Shown here: in pieces, positions 5,018 through 6,706 of the stretch
Layout: each line of letters starts with the position of its first letter
Numbering within the stretch: the first letter of the stretch is position 1
NCBI GenBank assembly: GCA_009781575.1
Contig: WQXW01000098.1
Span: forward strand, 1-6,706
DNA from: Solirubrobacterales bacterium
Lineage (GTDB): Bacteria > Actinomycetota > Thermoleophilia > Solirubrobacterales > Solirubrobacteraceae
DNA length: 6,706 nt
Direction of reading: 5' to 3'
Notes under the pieces: model-generated
What the model was told of the DNA's origin: nothing
What the model saw: the letters and a program-made list of their open reading frames with translations, nothing else
Database searches by the model: none
Translations under genes and position numbers: made by a program

Positions 5018-6116
5018 GGCGGTGGCGCTGGCCCTTGGCCTCGTGGCCGTGGCGCCGCGCGTGGTGCCTCTTGGAGCTCGAGTGGCTCCGGTGGCTCCGG
5101 TGCTTCCTGTGGGAGTGTCGTCTCGGCCTCGGCGGCTCCGAGTGCCAGTACGGCGGTCGCGTGCCGATCGGCTGCGCGCCGCGCGGGCCGCTGGGGCCGG
5201 CCGGACTCGGGGGCGAGCTCTGGCCGGGCGGGGGAGTGCCTCCGCTGGGCGGGCCCGGGGGGATGGTGATCGCTTCCGGCGGTTCGAGCAGCAGCCCCCC
5301 ACGTTCAGCGGTGCCGGCAGTGTTGATGAGCTTCACGCTCACGCCGTATTCGCCCCCGCCGTGGAGCACGACGCCGGCGCTGTTGAGGTCCAGGCTCACC
5401 CGCTGCGGAAGGAACGATCCCAGCAACTGCCCCTTGGGCAGCGGAATCGGGCTTATCACCATGCAGGCGGAGCGCTTGCCGCACACGAAGTCCAGCAGCT
5501 GGAATTCAAAGGACGTGGAAAGGCCCTCGGTGTCGACCTGCGCTTCGAGCGTCGCGTCGGTGGAGGTCACGTGCGAGACCGACAGCGATTCGATGACCGG
5601 CGCGCTCGCCGGCGGCATGGTGAACGTGCCTTCTTCGCTGACCACGGGAGGCGCGTCCCATTCCAGCTGGTCTTCGCTTTCCTTCATCGTGGCCGCCAGC
5701 ACCCGAAAGTGGTAGGTGCTGCCGGGCGTCAGCGTCACGCCGGCTCCGAGCAGGCTGATCTGCGCCTGCTTGGCCTGCATTCCGGGAGGCGCGAATTCGA
5801 TCGGCAGAGCGCCGTGGACCGGGGCGGCGGTACAGCCGCCCCCGCCGATCGCGGTGTGCTGGCGTTCGGGACAGGCGATTTCCGGCTGGAATTCGCTCGG
5901 GTTCGACACGACCTGGAACTGATACACCGCGCCACGGAGCGAGACACCCTCAGGGTTGATGCGCGCCTGGAGAATCGCGTCGTGCGGGCTGACAGAGCTG
6001 GCCAGCGATCCGCCTTCGATCACCGGCCCGGAGGCCGCAAGCGAGCTTGCCGGCACCGCCGCAGCGACGATCGCCGCGCCAACGGAGACGAGCAGGGCCT
6101 TCCGTGATGAGCGCAT
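5013..6116 (-). CDS. Secreted protein with two fibronectin-III-like modules and a His/Arg-rich C-terminal tail
   Basis: A probable exported surface protein of 367 residues with no enzymatic motif that I recognise. A signal peptide (about 1-28: Arg/Lys n-region, hydrophobic core, cleavage near SLAAS) is followed by two related beta-rich modules, about 31-168 and 172-285. Each opens with the pattern (S/T)xxDAxLxAxxxxEG followed by a FxFQ-type strand, typical of fibronectin-III-like repeats in Thermoleophilia surface proteins. Each module also holds a Cys pair (82/95 and 212/218) suitable for a disulfide in an oxidising location. A Pro/Gly/Ser-rich stretch from about 286 to 329 leads to a 38-residue tail (330-367) with 12 Arg, 10 His and 3 Lys. 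I see no sortase motif or C-terminal membrane helix, so surface retention may be electrostatic. GTG at 6125, with GGGGAAAGG just upstream, is in frame and could be the true start, adding three residues. The gene is convergent with the transpeptidase gene and divergent from the small helical protein. Confidence 0.78.
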   Translation of the reverse strand: MRSSRKALLVSVGAAIVAAAVPASSLAASGPVIEGGSLASSVSPHDAILQARINPEGVSLRGAVYQFQVVSNPSEFQPEIACPERQHTAIGGGGCTAAPVHGALPIEFAPPGMQAKQAQISLLGAGVTLTPGSTYHFRVLAATMKESEDQLEWDAPPVVSEEGTFTMPPASAPVIESLSVSHVTSTDATLEAQVDTEGLSTSFEFQLLDFVCGKRSACMVISPIPLPKGQLLGSFLPQRVSLDLNSAGVVLHGGGEYGVSVKLINTAGTAERGGLLLEPPEAITIPPGPPSGGTPPPGQSSPPSPAGPSGPRGAQPIGTRPPYWHSEPPRPRRHSHRKHRSHRSHSSSKRHHARRHGHEAKGQRHRR

Positions 6117-6128
6117 GCCGGTCACGTG

Positions 6129-6137
6129 CCTTTCCCC
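6129..6137 (-). promoter_or_regulatory. Ribosome binding site for the fibronectin-III-like protein gene
   Basis: GGGGAAAGG on the minus strand. The GGGGA part is seven bases from an in-frame GTG at 6125; the AAAGG part is 12 bases from ATG 6116. The spacing favours GTG 6125 as the start, although ATG 6116 is the conventional choice. Confidence 0.5.
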
Positions 6138-6140
6138 GCG

Positions 6141-6146
6141 AGGATA
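6141..6146 (-). promoter_or_regulatory. Candidate -10 element for the fibronectin-III-like protein gene
   Basis: TATCCT on the minus strand, the same hexamer as in front of the transpeptidase gene. It is 15 bases from GTG 6125, which would give a short leader that still includes the GGGGAAAGG ribosome site. No clear -35 element is visible. Confidence 0.35.
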
Positions 6147-6224
6147 CACACCACTGCCAGGCGCCGCGAGCGACCGACCTTGTCAGCGCCCCCTCTCCGC
6201 GGCTCGCGAAGTCGCCGATCCGGC

Positions 6225-6230
6225 TAGGGT
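6225..6230 (+). promoter_or_regulatory. Candidate -10 element for the small helical protein gene (possibly leaderless)
   Basis: TAGGGT ends nine bases before ATG 6240 and fits the actinobacterial TAnnnT pattern. A start site at or near the ATG would give a leaderless transcript. The same AGGG could instead act as a weak ribosome site ten bases from the ATG. The sequence alone cannot separate the two. Confidence 0.35.
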
Positions 6231-6239
6231 GCGCACCTG

Positions 6240-6706
6240 ATGGCCAACACGTCAAGCACCGATCGGGTCGCGCGTCAACAGCTGCTCCACGGGCTCGCGC
6301 AGGCCGCCGACGACCTCGGGCGCTCGCTCGCCGCGCTGAGCGGCGCATATGAGCTGCTCGACGACGCCCAGGCCGAGCGGCTGGAGAGGGAGCTGTTCGG
6401 ACCGGTGCAACGCGCCTACGGCCGCGCCCAACGCACCCACGCCGGCTTCGCGCAGCGCCACCGCCTGGCCAGGCGACGCTTTCACGCCCCCGCGCCCGGA
6501 GCGCCCTCGACCGGGGTGTCGGGGCTGGTCGAGCAGGCCGTGGATGCCATCGAGCGCGCCGACACCGCGCTGATCGCGCTCCAGGACGCGTCCATGTTCG
6601 TCGAGGTCGGCGATCCCGAGCTGCGCGCCGGAGTGACCGAGGTGCGCCAGCTGATCGACCGCTACCTGTTGCGCGCGCGCGCGTTCCTGCGCACGTTCGG
6701 TCGCTG
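6240..6706 (+). CDS. Small helical hypothetical protein, cut at the window edge
   Basis: The ATG at 6240 opens a frame that stays open to the last base: 155 full codons, then TG. The protein is probably complete and stops with TGA one base outside, because its C-terminus (FLRTFGR) already looks like an end. It is soluble and almost all helical, rich in Ala, Leu and Arg, and without Lys, Cys or Trp. There is no signal peptide or transmembrane segment. Two helical halves, about 8-81 and 93-155, are joined by a Pro/Gly linker (AHP-like, about 82-92). Heptad-like Leu/Ala spacing suggests a helical bundle or dimer. I do not recognise a named family; I have the impression of similar conserved hypothetical proteins in Solirubrobacterales but cannot confirm it. 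It is divergent from the secreted fibronectin-like protein, so the two could share the 6126-6239 promoter region. No function is proposed. Confidence 0.75.
   Translation, partial: MANTSSTDRVARQQLLHGLAQAADDLGRSLAALSGAYELLDDAQAERLERELFGPVQRAYGRAQRTHAGFAQRHRLARRRFHAPAPGAPSTGVSGLVEQAVDAIERADTALIALQDASMFVEVGDPELRAGVTEVRQLIDRYLLRARAFLRTFGR

Noticed and set aside
3170..5302. A 710-codon minus-strand open frame covering the transpeptidase gene and the end of the fibronectin-like gene
   Set aside because: It contradicts two supported genes and is dominated by Arg, Ala and Gly with no motif.
4932..6107. A 391-codon plus-strand open frame opposite the fibronectin-like gene
   Set aside because: Arg-rich with no motif, and opposite a gene with a signal peptide and two homologous modules.

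Overview
The window looks like a piece of chromosome from a very GC-rich actinobacterium-like organism. The best guess is class Thermoleophilia, order Solirubrobacterales. This rests on codon positions saturated with G/C, long open shadow frames on both strands, and protein styles typical of that group: a receiver-SpoIIE phosphatase with a Gly-rich linker, an L,D-transpeptidase ending in an SLGCVE motif, and secreted fibronectin-III-like repeat proteins. The taxonomic call is inference, since no marker gene is present. Six protein-coding genes account for nearly all of the sequence. There are no RNA genes, insertion sequences or CRISPR arrays.

Left block (1-1642, minus strand): a two-gene signalling operon. 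A STAS-domain anti-sigma-factor antagonist (1244-1642) is followed by a receiver-PP2C (SpoIIE/RsbU-type) phosphatase (51-1247). The two are translationally coupled, with the stop of the first overlapping the apparent AUA start of the second. They form the phosphatase-plus-antagonist half of a partner-switching module; the anti-sigma kinase is not in the window. A perfect 15-bp tandem triplicate sits at the extreme left edge, beyond the phosphatase gene.

Middle block (about 1801-4882, plus strand): two exported or envelope proteins in tandem. The first is a GH76-family (alpha-1,6-mannanase-like) glycoside hydrolase with a long Lys/Arg/Pro-rich linker after its signal peptide. The second is a membrane-anchored L,D-transpeptidase with Ig-like, peptidoglycan-binding and YkuD regions. 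Both point to remodelling of cell-wall polysaccharide and peptidoglycan.

Right block (4883-6706): a convergent intergenic stretch made of short direct repeats. It is followed by a minus-strand gene for a secreted protein with two fibronectin-III-like modules and a His/Arg-rich C-terminal tail (5013-6116). Divergent from it is a small, all-helical conserved-looking hypothetical protein (6240 to the window edge, with its stop probably one base outside).

The theme is cell-surface biogenesis beside a stress-type signalling switch. I see no defence system, mobile element or clearly new multi-gene system. The points most worth checking are the AUA/ATAG start overlap, the variant transpeptidase motif, the paired cationic low-complexity segments on the two secreted proteins, and the possible leaderless promoters.
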